From the NCBI GenBank assembly GCA_051649305.1, contig JBOFGV010000044.1, positions 124,001 to 188,000 on the forward strand: a stretch of 64,000 nucleotides of DNA, in the 5' to 3' direction. Position 1 is the stretch's first letter; each line of letters begins with the position of its first letter. The notes below the pieces were generated by a model. That model had not been told where the DNA came from. It did not search any database and saw nothing but the letters and a program-made list of their open reading frames with translations. This DNA comes from JADCCX01 sp051649305. GTDB taxonomy: Bacteria > Pseudomonadota > Alphaproteobacteria > Rhizobiales > Beijerinckiaceae. Below are positions 50,616 through 59,068 of this stretch, piece after piece. A program made the translations under genes and the position numbers.

Positions 50616-51287
50616 ATGATCCCCTGGGAGCATCTTGATACCGGCGATATTCCTGGCGGTGGCACATTGCGGCTGAAGCGGCGCGGTGCTGAATTCTCCA
50701 TTATGCTGGGGGCGAACGAGCTGATGAACTCACGCCTTAGTGGCTCGGAAGAAGCGCTGGCTACACTCACGTTTGAAAAACTGCGCGGGCGCAAGAACAC
50801 CAAGGTCTTGATAGGCGGGTTGGGCATGGGCTTCACGCTGCGGGCTGCGCTTTCTGCCTATGCCAGCGATGCCCGCATCACAGTGGCGGAACTGGTGCCT
50901 GCGGTCATCACTTGGGCACAAGGACCAATGGCGGAGGTATTTGCAGGCAGCCTTGATGACCCACGGATTACTTTGCTGGCGCAGGATGTGATCCAGTGCA
51001 TTCAGGCTGATGAGGCAATCTATGATGCCATTCTGCTGGATGTCGACAACGGCCCGGATGGGCTGACACGCGCGCAGAACGACAGGCTCTATGACAGCCG
51101 TGGATTGGCTGCCATCCATGCGGCGCTCAGCAAGGGGGGCGTTCTGGCTGTCTGGTCCCAGGGGCCGGATGCGCATTTTACCAAGCGGCTGAAACTGGCT
51201 GGCTTCGCTGTGGAGGAAGTTATGGTACGGGCGCATCGCGGCAAGAGCGGAGCAAAGCATATTATTTGGCTGGCTATCCGAAAATAG
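50616..51287 (+). CDS. Spermidine synthase-fold methyltransferase-like protein
   Basis: This 223-residue Rossmann protein has VLIGGLGMGFTLRAAL near residue 70, the nucleotide-binding loop of spermidine-synthase-like and SAM-dependent proteins. AILLDVDNGPDGL near 148 is the post-catalytic loop. It lacks the clear polyamine-pocket pattern, so aminopropyl transfer is uncertain. The start at 50616 (MIPWEHLDTG) is 10 bp after the BKACE stop; a longer frame from 50430 overlaps that gene. It faces the AtuA pair with adjacent stops. Confidence 0.72.
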   Translation: MIPWEHLDTGDIPGGGTLRLKRRGAEFSIMLGANELMNSRLSGSEEALATLTFEKLRGRKNTKVLIGGLGMGFTLRAALSAYASDARITVAELVPAVITWAQGPMAEVFAGSLDDPRITLLAQDVIQCIQADEAIYDAILLDVDNGPDGLTRAQNDRLYDSRGLAAIHAALSKGGVLAVWSQGPDAHFTKRLKLAGFAVEEVMVRAHRGKSGAKHIIWLAIRK

Positions 51288-51590
51288 TCAGTCAAGCTCG
51301 ATACTCAGCATAAGGCTGGAAAGGCTCTTGCCGTGGGGATCAAAGGCAAGCGAAATGGCCACACCACCGCCGAGCGCACCTTCCAGCAGAAACACCAGTG
51401 CGTGCAGGCCCGGCACTTCATGGCGCGTAACAGGCCCATGCACGATGCCGGTAAAAGCCTTTGCCACCACGACGGTTGTCAGAGCCTCGCAGAGCTTTGA
51501 ATAATCCTCCGGCTTGCGGGCGATGACGGCGATCTGCGCCGTGTTGCCCTTGTCCCCCGCCCGTGCCGTTGCAATCTCATGCAGCTTCAT
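51288..51590 (-). CDS. AtuA-related small protein (stand-alone C-terminal domain)
   Basis: This 100-residue protein matches the small domain found at the C-terminus of some AtuA-family proteins: MKLHEIATARAGDKGNTAQIAVIARKPEDY opening and HALVFLLEGALGGGVAISLAFD. Here it is a separate gene whose ATGA start overlaps the large AtuA gene. It probably forms a complex with it. Confidence 0.8.
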   Translation of the reverse strand: MKLHEIATARAGDKGNTAQIAVIARKPEDYSKLCEALTTVVVAKAFTGIVHGPVTRHEVPGLHALVFLLEGALGGGVAISLAFDPHGKSLSSLMLSIELD

Positions 51591-52927
51591 GACGTCAGCA
51601 CCGTGATGGACGGGGTGACGGCTTCGCGCGGCAAAAGCACGGAACGCACGCCAACCAGATCTCGCACCTGCATAAAATCCCCGCCGCCGCCATAAGGCCC
51701 GTTGGTGAGGAGCGACTGCGTTTCCTGCGCAACATACTCCGCATGCCTGCGGTTGTTGCTGCGCGCCGCAACGCGCAGGCGCACCTCATAGGGCTCGCCC
51801 TGCGGCGTTGAAGCCGCGCCATGCAGGGAGTTCACACCGATGAGATCAACCCGCAATTCATCAAGATCAAGCTTGCGCTGCGCGAGGCGCGAACGGACAA
51901 TGCTGGCCGCCAGCTCTGCCCGCGCCAGCGCATTGGGACCGGCATAGCCGACATGCCCCTCGCCAATGTGCCCAGCCCTGTAGCACACGCTGGTTTTCAA
52001 TGTGCCGGTGCGGACCGATGCTTTTGCACCGCTTACGCTGACATGATCGGGTGCAGTCTCCTCAAACCGCAAGCCTGTAAAATCCGCCACACAATCCGGG
52101 GTGATATAGGCTGCAGGGTTGCCGCATTCATAGAAAATCTGTTCCGTGCAGGTAGCCGCCGTGACCGCACCGCCGGAGCCTGCGGGCTTGCTGATGACGG
52201 CGCGCCCATCAGCCTGCACCGTGGCGAAAGGAAAGCCCAATCGGTCCAGACCCGACACATCCTTGACACCGGGATCAGCAAAGTAGCCGCCTGTCACTTG
52301 CCCTGCACATTCCAGCAAGTGGCCGATGGTTGTGCCAATCGCCATTTTCTCAAAATCACCCGCCTGCCAGCCGAGCCCGTGCATCATGGCTGCCAGAAAC
52401 AGCGAGGGATCAGCCACACGGCCTGTGATGACCACGTCAGCGCCCGTAGCCAGTGCATCGCGGATCGGTTCAGCCCCGAGATAGGCATTGGCCGCGATAA
52501 TGCTGTTGCCCAGCGTGCTGACCGGCTCGCCGGTTTCCATCATCACGAGGTCGGGCGAGGCCTGCACGGCATACAACACATCGTCACCCAGCACCACCGC
52601 CACCTTGATGGGAGGCAGGCCGAGCTCCCGCGCAAGCGCCACTGTTCGCTGTGCGGCAGCGAGCGGATTGGCGGCACCCATGTTCGTAACAATCTTGACG
52701 CCGCGTGCCTTGGCAGGCCCCAGCACGGCCCGCCAGCGGTCCTCCATAAATGGATTGTAACCCTTGTCCGGATCGCGCAACCGCTCGAGCTGGCCCAGCG
52801 CGATGGTGCGCTCGGCCAGACATTCAAAGGCGATATAATCGAGGCTTGATGTCTCGATCAGCTCCAGTGCCGGTTCCCAACGGTCTCCCGCATAACCGGC
52901 ACCGGAACCGATGCGAATGCTTTTCAT
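51587..52927 (-). CDS. AtuA family (acyclic terpene utilisation, DUF1446) protein
   Basis: This 446-residue protein has IRIGSGAGYAGDRWEPALELIE at the start, then IVTNMGAANPLAAA and ADVVITGRVADPSLFLA, all typical of the AtuA family. AtuA is needed in citronellol/geranyl-CoA breakdown but its chemistry is unclear, and many relatives occur outside terpene clusters. No geranyl-CoA carboxylase genes are near. It follows a Bug-binding protein gene by 12 bp, hinting at a carboxylate substrate. Confidence 0.85.
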   Translation of the reverse strand: MKSIRIGSGAGYAGDRWEPALELIETSSLDYIAFECLAERTIALGQLERLRDPDKGYNPFMEDRWRAVLGPAKARGVKIVTNMGAANPLAAAQRTVALARELGLPPIKVAVVLGDDVLYAVQASPDLVMMETGEPVSTLGNSIIAANAYLGAEPIRDALATGADVVITGRVADPSLFLAAMMHGLGWQAGDFEKMAIGTTIGHLLECAGQVTGGYFADPGVKDVSGLDRLGFPFATVQADGRAVISKPAGSGGAVTAATCTEQIFYECGNPAAYITPDCVADFTGLRFEETAPDHVSVSGAKASVRTGTLKTSVCYRAGHIGEGHVGYAGPNALARAELAASIVRSRLAQRKLDLDELRVDLIGVNSLHGAASTPQGEPYEVRLRVAARSNNRRHAEYVAQETQSLLTNGPYGGGGDFMQVRDLVGVRSVLLPREAVTPSITVLTS

Positions 52928-52939
52928 AAGCTGGCTAAG

Positions 52940-53914
52940 TTACTGCTTCTCAATGCCTGCGTCGGCCACGGCCTTCGCCCATTTGGCGCTTTCGCGCTTC
53001 ACGTTGTCGGCAAGTTCAGCTGGGGTGGAGGAGGAAACCGCAATGCCAAGGCCCTTGCCAAGCTTATCGGCAGCTTCCGGGCTGGCAGCGGCTTTCACGA
53101 CGGCATCGTTGAGTTTGGCCACCACAGCAGCAGGAGTGCCAGCCGGTGCAAAGGCACCGAACCATGCGATGAGTTCATAACCCTTCAAGCCAGCGGCTTC
53201 CTCAACCGTAGGCAGGTTGGGCAATTGCGGCACACGCTTGGAAGAGGTGGCAGCCAGCGCGCGGATGGTGCCGCCCTGAACCTGCGGCAGCATGACCGCG
53301 AGATCCGCCACGAACACATCAATCTGACCCGAAATCAGGTCTGTCACAGCCTGCGGCGAGGCGCGGTAGGTGACGAGGTTCATCTTGATGCCTGCCATGC
53401 TCATCAGCATTTCGGTGGAAACACGCTGCGAAGACGAGGCCGAACCGAAGTTCAATTTGCCGGGGTTGGCTTTGGCGTAGGCGATCAGTTCGGGCAGGGT
53501 TTTCGCCTCCAGCTTGTTGGCGACGCAGACGATCAGCGGCACCGAACCCATGTAGGAGATGGGCGCAAAGTCCTTCTCATGGTCGTAGGGCACTGTCTTG
53601 AACAGCGCAGATGCAGCCGCATTGGTGGAGTTGGTGCCAAACAGGATGGTCAGGCCATCGGCGGGCGACTTGGCAACCGCATCAGCACCCAGCATGCCGT
53701 TGGCCCCTGCCCGGTTCTCGATGATGATCGAGGTGTTCAATGTGCGCGACATATGTTCCGCATAGACACGGGCGATGGTATCAGTGGCGCTGCCTGCGGC
53801 AAACGGTACGATGCCCTTGATGGTCTTGCCATCAGGCCAACTGGCCTGCGCCATGGCAGGAAGCGGGAGCATAGCGGCGGATGCGCCGGCGAGCAGCGTG
53901 CGACGGTTCAACAT
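52940..53914 (-). CDS. Bug/TctC-family substrate-binding protein
   Basis: This 324-residue periplasmic protein begins with a twin-arginine-like leader (NRRTLLAGASAAM, cleavage near AMA-QA at about 22). IKGIVPFAAGSATDTIARVY and RAGANGMLGADAVAKSPADG are Bug motifs. It heads a three-gene unit with the AtuA pair. The sixth Bug gene in the window, it again lacks adjacent TctAB. Confidence 0.88.
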   Translation of the reverse strand: MLNRRTLLAGASAAMLPLPAMAQASWPDGKTIKGIVPFAAGSATDTIARVYAEHMSRTLNTSIIIENRAGANGMLGADAVAKSPADGLTILFGTNSTNAAASALFKTVPYDHEKDFAPISYMGSVPLIVCVANKLEAKTLPELIAYAKANPGKLNFGSASSSQRVSTEMLMSMAGIKMNLVTYRASPQAVTDLISGQIDVFVADLAVMLPQVQGGTIRALAATSSKRVPQLPNLPTVEEAAGLKGYELIAWFGAFAPAGTPAAVVAKLNDAVVKAAASPEAADKLGKGLGIAVSSSTPAELADNVKRESAKWAKAVADAGIEKQ

Positions 53915-53958
53915 GGTTCCTCCTGTGGCTGGGTCACGCCCGGCCTTTGTTCTGATTG

Positions 53959-53992
53959 GGTCAAGCTAGCTGACCTATTGAATTGGTCAAGC
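53959..53992. promoter_or_regulatory. Repeated GGTCA half-sites upstream of the Bug-atuA unit
   Basis: GGTCAAGC occurs at 53959-53966 and again at 53985-53992, with an inverted TGACC at 53971-53975. The cluster lies 45-78 bp upstream of the Bug start, in the gap after hrcA. Such half-sites suggest an operator or a -35 region (TTGACC on the minus strand); no regulator is assigned. Confidence 0.3.
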
Positions 53993-53999
53993 CAGTGTT

Positions 54000-55085
54000 T
54001 TAGCCCAACAATCTTCCCACCACCTTGGCTGTATAATCCACCATCGGCACGATGCGCGCATAATTCAATCGCGTGGGGCCAATGACGCCGAGCACGCCGA
54101 CGATCTTCTGGTTACCATCCCGGAACGGGGCGGCAATCATTGATGAGCCGGAAAGCGAAAACAGTTTGTTTTCCGAGCCAATGAAAATGCGCACGCCCTC
54201 GGCGGTTTCAGCGCGCCCCAGCAAATCGATCACATCCTTCTTGGTCTCAAGGGCGGAGAACAACATGCGGATGCGGTCAAGGTCCGCCGCGGCGCTGAGG
54301 TCTTCCAGCAAGTTCGCCTGCCCACGCACGATCAACTGCTGGTCGCCGCCCTCAATGCCCGCCCAGGAAGCAAGGCCTGTCTCGACCAGACGCTGGGTCA
54401 GTTCATCCAGCTCCTGCTGCGCCTGCCTTTGCGTCGTTTCCACCTCGCCGCGCACCTCCGCCAATGTACGGCCCCGGATGCGGGCATTGAGATAGTTCGA
54501 CGCCTCCACCAGCGCGCTGGCGGGCAAGCCAACCGGCAGGGCGACAACGCGGTTTTCCACCTGCCCGTCTTCGCCCACCAGAATGACCAAGCCCTGCGTT
54601 GGCTCCAGCCGCACAAACTCCACATGCTTGAGGCGGCGGGCGCCCTTGGCGGTCGTCACCACGCCTGCACCACGCGAGAGGCCAGAGAGCATCTGCGAGG
54701 CCTGCGCCAGCACCTCTTCCACGGAGCCTGCGCCCTTCGCGGACCGGCTCACCTGATCCTCGATGCTGGTGCGCTCCAGTGCCGTCAGGTCACCCACCTG
54801 CAGCATGGCATCGACAAAGAACCGCAGGCCCAGCTCGGTGGGCAGACGGCCCGCGCTGGTGTGCGGCGCATAGATCAGACCTGCCGCCTCAAGGTCCGCC
54901 ATCACATTGCGCACAGATGCGGGCGAGAGGGTCATGGGGATGATCTTGGACAGCTGCCGCGACCCCAGCGGATCACCACTCGCCAGATAGCCATCCACAA
55001 TACGCCGAAAAATCTCGCGCGAGCGCTCATCAAGGCTGGCGAGATGGCCTGTATCGAGGTGCTTCAAATCGGGTGGTTGCGACAT
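54000..55085 (-). CDS. hrcA: Heat-inducible transcription repressor HrcA
   Basis: This 361-residue repressor binds CIRCE operators of groESL-type genes. LDERSREIFRRIVDGYLASGDPLGSRQLSK is the winged-helix N-terminus, SVRNVMADLEAAGLIYAPHTSAGRLPTELG is the signature, and GSENKLFSLSGSSMIAAPF lies in the dimerisation domain. The start at 55085 (MSQPPDLKH) is used rather than 55169 because the longer version adds a proline-rich run unlike homologues. I saw no CIRCE element nearby and grpE is not adjacent on the right. Confidence 0.93.
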   Translation of the reverse strand: MSQPPDLKHLDTGHLASLDERSREIFRRIVDGYLASGDPLGSRQLSKIIPMTLSPASVRNVMADLEAAGLIYAPHTSAGRLPTELGLRFFVDAMLQVGDLTALERTSIEDQVSRSAKGAGSVEEVLAQASQMLSGLSRGAGVVTTAKGARRLKHVEFVRLEPTQGLVILVGEDGQVENRVVALPVGLPASALVEASNYLNARIRGRTLAEVRGEVETTQRQAQQELDELTQRLVETGLASWAGIEGGDQQLIVRGQANLLEDLSAAADLDRIRMLFSALETKKDVIDLLGRAETAEGVRIFIGSENKLFSLSGSSMIAAPFRDGNQKIVGVLGVIGPTRLNYARIVPMVDYTAKVVGRLLG

Positions 55086-55196
55086 GCCGGTATTAATGGC
55101 GATTGGAAGGGGATTGGGCAAGGGTGGGGGAGGCAAGATGGAAGGGCAAAGCGCGATGTTCCCCACCAAGATCAGATTAGAAAATACTGATTGCTA

Positions 55197-56438
55197 TCAA
55201 GCACGCTCTCTACTTTTTACCAGTCCAATAAAATCTGCCAGTCCCATCAGTTGCGGTCGCTGGCGTTCGTTAAATGTCTGGTGAAGTCGGTTTGGAATGA
55301 CAAGTTGTAAATCCTTGGTACGCATTTCATCGGTTTGATTCTCTGAAATGCCGGGTTCAAGCGTGAGCAAGTGCTTGCGTTCAATTCGGACCGCTTCCGA
55401 CAAAACCTGCCTCCAGCGATCTTTCAGACTGGATTTTGCTCCCAGCATTGTCAGCCTCTCAGATGGAAAAGCTGTATCTCGGTATTCGGTCTGTCCAGGA
55501 AACAAAAAATCCGGTTTGTTTCGATTCTCAGTCTCAACACCGCGGGCAAAGCGAAGCTTATGTGCTAAGAATAGTGCCTCAAGGTGATTTTCAAGCGCAT
55601 GCCCTGCGCGCGACTTCCGCCGGTTCTGCACACTGAGCGAAAAGTTCAAGAACCCATCGACATCTGGGCCTTCATCCATCATGAAACCCGACCGGAGCCG
55701 GGCATCAACAACACGCCGCTCAAGACGACGGAACAACTGCTCCTCACGTTCCATCCAAGAGACAATAGCCTCATCAGGCGCGTCCAGTGGCAAAGAGTCC
55801 GGCAGCGAATTGCGCGCCAGCTTTGACAAGACCCTTGTAACCGGGAACATTAAACCAAAAGGCTCGATAAGCGCATCAAGTTGGGCGTCTTCGGGCTCTT
55901 CGACCCCTATGCCCAATTCATCCAGAATGTAGCGCGCCGCCAAATCCAGCTCATGTGAATTACGCTTGTTAAGCTCTCTTGTCTCGACTTCCAGGCTTTG
56001 TTGAGGACGCAAACCAAACAGCCATTGAAGTTGGCTTTCAATAGTACTGCCTGCAGGACAGAGAATTGCCAGAAGGTGCCCTTCTTTAGGCAGACATAGA
56101 AACAGCGTGTCGCCTTCTTTCGAACGATATACTACTTCTTCTGCTTTAGCCGGATAGTAGAGTCTGTACTCTGGATCCCTGTGCGACTTGCCCCTGCGAC
56201 TATCATACCAAGTCCCAGTCAAGGGTCTCCTGGTTAGATCCTCGCCATCCTCCAGCCATATCCAAGTAACAGGTATTTGCCGCTTTTCACCAGTTAGCCC
56301 AAGGAATGACCGAAAGTCGTCAACACCCTGAAATTCGTGTCCTCTTGACACTTTAGGGTCCACCTCGTGGGAGGACACCCGCTTTGCAGCAACCCCTACA
56401 AAGTAGTCGGCCAACGAACCACGCCGAATTCCGCTCAT
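55197..56438 (-). CDS. EcoRII-family type II restriction endonuclease
   Basis: This 413-residue protein is close in length to EcoRII (404). The C-terminal PD-(D/E)XK domain is well conserved: NRRKSRAGHALENHLEALF with E283, NKPDFLFPG with D310, and GAKSSLKDRWRQ with K335, K339 and R341. The N-terminal half (about 1-170) corresponds to the effector DNA-binding domain. EcoRII cuts before CCWGG, so that specificity is likely here. Its start overlaps the vsr stop by 4 bp. The coding region looks lower in GC than its neighbours, suggesting horizontal gain. Confidence 0.92.
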   Translation of the reverse strand: MSGIRRGSLADYFVGVAAKRVSSHEVDPKVSRGHEFQGVDDFRSFLGLTGEKRQIPVTWIWLEDGEDLTRRPLTGTWYDSRRGKSHRDPEYRLYYPAKAEEVVYRSKEGDTLFLCLPKEGHLLAILCPAGSTIESQLQWLFGLRPQQSLEVETRELNKRNSHELDLAARYILDELGIGVEEPEDAQLDALIEPFGLMFPVTRVLSKLARNSLPDSLPLDAPDEAIVSWMEREEQLFRRLERRVVDARLRSGFMMDEGPDVDGFLNFSLSVQNRRKSRAGHALENHLEALFLAHKLRFARGVETENRNKPDFLFPGQTEYRDTAFPSERLTMLGAKSSLKDRWRQVLSEAVRIERKHLLTLEPGISENQTDEMRTKDLQLVIPNRLHQTFNERQRPQLMGLADFIGLVKSRERA

Positions 56439-56890
56439 GCCTGTCCCCTAATTTCCAGTGCAGGCTTATCGCTGCGCAGCCACTCGGCACAATCTGCGAT
56501 TACTTTTTCAACCGGGCGTCGTGTCCGACCCTTGAGCGCACATTCCCAGACTACGCTCTGACGCCAGCCTGCTGCTGCCAGCGCCTCGGTTGTCCGGATA
56601 TCATTAGCGCGGTTGCGACCGATCTTTTCCTGCCAGAATGCCTCGCGGCTTTTGGGCCAGCGGAACAAGTGACACTCGTGGCCGTGCCAGAAACATCCAT
56701 GGACAAAAATCACGGCCCGCCAGCGCGGAAATACCATATCCGGATTTCCGGGCAGAGTGCGGTCGTGCAGGCGGAACCGAAATCCCTCGCTGTGAAGGCC
56801 ACGCCTGAGAACCATCTCCGGCGCGGTATCCTTGCTGCGAATACCGGACATCATCCGGCTGCGCACTTCGGGACTGACAGTATCAGGCAT
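56435..56890 (-). CDS. vsr: Very short patch repair endonuclease Vsr
   Basis: This 151-residue nickase repairs T:G mismatches made when 5-methylcytosine deaminates in CCWGG-type sites. With the ATG at 56890, active-site residues fall at D51 (GNPDMVF), H64 and H69 (VHGCFWHGHECH), the same numbers as in E. coli Vsr. A TTG three codons upstream is an alternative start. SRMMSGIRSKDTAPE near the N-terminus is the family signature. It overlaps the methyltransferase by 8 bp and the endonuclease by 4 bp. Confidence 0.93.
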   Translation of the reverse strand: MPDTVSPEVRSRMMSGIRSKDTAPEMVLRRGLHSEGFRFRLHDRTLPGNPDMVFPRWRAVIFVHGCFWHGHECHLFRWPKSREAFWQEKIGRNRANDIRTTEALAAAGWRQSVVWECALKGRTRRPVEKVIADCAEWLRSDKPALEIRGQA

Positions 56891-58172
56891 GCCGGGCAAC
56901 AGCCTCTGGCCGGTCAGGCCGAGTTACCAGCCGGGCTGGGGCTCTGGAGGACTCGCTGACTTTGCCAACGGCATCGTTGAGATGGACTTCCATGGCCTTG
57001 GCCAGGAACTGCACCACCGGTACCACCACCGCGTTGCCGAACTGCTTGTAGGCCTGGGTATCAGACACGCCGATGCGGAAGGGCTGGGCCTTGGTGTCAA
57101 ATCCCATGAGACGGGCACATTCACGCGGGGTGAGGCGACGCGGGCGCTGACCTTTTTGCGCAACCAGTATCTCGGAACCATCCTTGTAGTATCGCGCCGA
57201 GAGGGTGCGGGTCACGTCACCCGGCCCGAACAGGCTAAATCCAAAGCCGTTTCCGGCAGCATTGTGCTTGGCCTTGTAGTCCTGGAGATACTGCCAGAGT
57301 CTGGGAGTGAGGGTGTATTTTGGATCAACCTCCGGCTCCAGGATCGTGCCGAGTTTCGGCCCGGTCTCCGGCAATTTCAAGGAGTTCAGGTCAAAGTCTG
57401 TCGGCTCACGAAATCCTACGATAAATATCCGCTCGCGCTTCTGCGGCACCCAGGGTTCGGAGCTGATTATCCGGTACTGGACATTGTAGCCCAGCTCCTT
57501 CGTCAGCACATGGATGATCGTAGCGAACGTGCGGCCCTGGTCGTGCCGTTGCAGGTTTTTCACATTCTCCAGCACGAAGGCCGCTGGCCGATGATGGGCA
57601 ATAATCTGGGCGGTGTCGAAAAACAGCGTGCCCTGAGTATCACATAGAAACCCGTGGGGACGTCCTAGAGCATTCTTCTTGGAAACACCGGCAATCGAGA
57701 ATGGCTGGCACGGGAACCCCGCCAGCAAAAGATCATGGGCAGGAACCAGTGCCGGATTTTCGGCATACGGGCGGATGTCGCCCGCTATAGCGTGGTTGTC
57801 AGGATAGTTAAGCCGATAGGTTTCCTGACATTTCAGGTCCCATTCCGAGGTAAACACACACCTCCCGCCAATCGTCTCGAAGCCTCGTCGCAACCCGCCA
57901 ATTCCGGCAAAGAGATCGATGAACCTGAAACCGGACGCCGCGCTTGCCTTTGGCCCGCCGCTGGCCATGCGCTCTCCAATCGCCACGAGGAGCATGCGCA
58001 CCGCAAGCCGCGATGGTCGCGCATCACCGCTTTCGTACCGATACGCCGTGCGCTCTGATACCTCGAGCAGCTTTGCTGTATCCTCGAGAGTCAGCCCCGC
58101 CTGCTGGCGCAGCAAAGTGAACTCGGTGGCAATTTGGCGGAGTGGGCGGATGATTCGCTGATGCTGGGTCAT
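56883..58172 (-). CDS. Dcm/M.EcoRII-like DNA (cytosine-5) methyltransferase
   Basis: This 429-residue enzyme has an N-terminal helix-turn-helix (about 20-65, LTLEDTAKLLEVSERTAYRYESG) that may repress its own operon, as described for M.EcoRII. Catalytic motifs are FIDLFAGIGG (I), GFPCQPFSIAG (IV, nucleophile Cys), ENVKNL (VI), QKRERIFIVGF (VIII), RRLTPRECARLMGF (IX) and QFGNAVVVPVV (X). The recognition segment includes SVTRTLSARYYKDG-like VTRTLSARYYKDGSEILV, very similar to Dcm, supporting CCWGG. It is the first gene of the three-gene system. Confidence 0.93.
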   Translation of the reverse strand: MTQHQRIIRPLRQIATEFTLLRQQAGLTLEDTAKLLEVSERTAYRYESGDARPSRLAVRMLLVAIGERMASGGPKASAASGFRFIDLFAGIGGLRRGFETIGGRCVFTSEWDLKCQETYRLNYPDNHAIAGDIRPYAENPALVPAHDLLLAGFPCQPFSIAGVSKKNALGRPHGFLCDTQGTLFFDTAQIIAHHRPAAFVLENVKNLQRHDQGRTFATIIHVLTKELGYNVQYRIISSEPWVPQKRERIFIVGFREPTDFDLNSLKLPETGPKLGTILEPEVDPKYTLTPRLWQYLQDYKAKHNAAGNGFGFSLFGPGDVTRTLSARYYKDGSEILVAQKGQRPRRLTPRECARLMGFDTKAQPFRIGVSDTQAYKQFGNAVVVPVVQFLAKAMEVHLNDAVGKVSESSRAPARLVTRPDRPEAVARHA

Positions 58173-58297
58173 TTGGTGACAACCTGGCAGTCGTTTCCCC
58201 TTTCAGCAAGGCACCACAAGGCGATTTTGGTTCAACTGCAAGGATGACCTGAGAGTTATACGAGTCTTTTGTTGACAACACCCTTCCACATCCCTCC

Positions 58298-58326
58298 TTG
58301 CCCCTCCGCCCTCTTCCGCCTAGAAC
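58298..58326 (+). promoter_or_regulatory. Candidate promoter for rph
   Basis: TTGCCC (58298-58303), a 17-bp spacer, and TAGAAC (58321-58326) lie 27 bp before the rph ATG, in the 181-bp divergent gap with the methyltransferase gene. Confidence 0.4.
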
Positions 58327-58353
58327 CCGCTCAATCATTGCAGCGGAGTCACC

Positions 58354-59067
58354 ATGCGTCCTTCCAAACGTGCCGAAGATGAAATGCGCAAGGTCTCGCT
58401 GGAGCGGGGCGTGGCGCGCTATGCCGAGGGCTCCTGCCTCGTGAAATTTGGCGAAACGCATGTGCTTTGCGCCGCTTCCATTGAAGAAAAGCCGCCCGCC
58501 TGGCTGCGCGGAAAGGGCTCGGGCTGGGTGACGGCTGAATACGCCATGCTGCCCCGCGCAACGCATGAGCGCACAAGGCGCGAATCGACCACCGGCAAGC
58601 AGTCTGGCCGCACGCAGGAAATCCAGCGGCTCATCGGCCGCTCACTGCGCGCAGTGGTGGACCTCAAAGCCATTGGCGAACGGCAGATCACCGTTGATTG
58701 CGACGTGATGCAGGCGGACGGCGGCACACGCACGGCGGCCATCACCGGCGCGTGGGTGGCGCTGCATGACGCAATCCAGTGGATGAAGGCGCGCGACATG
58801 ATCAAGGGTGATCCGCTTCGCGACCATGTGGCGGCTGTTTCCTGCGGCATCTACAATGGCCAGCCGGTGCTGGACCTTGACTACGCCGAGGATTCGAACT
58901 GCGGAACGGATGCGAATTTCGTGATGACCGGCACAGGCGGCATCGTGGAGGTGCAGGGCACCGCCGAGGGCGAGCCTTTCAGCGAGGAGCAGTTGCTGCG
59001 TCTGCTGGCATTGGCCCGCAAGGGCACGACATCGCTGGTGCAATTGCAGAAAATGGCAGTGATGTAA
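58354..59067 (+). CDS. rph: Ribonuclease PH
   Basis: This 237-residue phosphorolytic 3'-5' exoribonuclease trims tRNA 3' ends. MRPSKRAEDEMRKVSLERGV opens the protein as in other RNase PH. RTQEIQRLIGRSLRAVVD carries the phosphate-binding arginine, and LDLDYAEDSNCGTDANFVMT holds the metal-binding aspartates. Length is normal. Its stop is one base before the rdgB start, an arrangement common in alphaproteobacteria. Confidence 0.96.
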   Translation: MRPSKRAEDEMRKVSLERGVARYAEGSCLVKFGETHVLCAASIEEKPPAWLRGKGSGWVTAEYAMLPRATHERTRRESTTGKQSGRTQEIQRLIGRSLRAVVDLKAIGERQITVDCDVMQADGGTRTAAITGAWVALHDAIQWMKARDMIKGDPLRDHVAAVSCGIYNGQPVLDLDYAEDSNCGTDANFVMTGTGGIVEVQGTAEGEPFSEEQLLRLLALARKGTTSLVQLQKMAVM

Positions 59068-59068
59068 G

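Noticed and set aside
55086..55196. CIRCE operator or heat-shock promoter upstream of hrcA
   Set aside because: I looked for the TTAGCACTC-N9-GAGTGCTAA pattern in the gap and upstream and found none.
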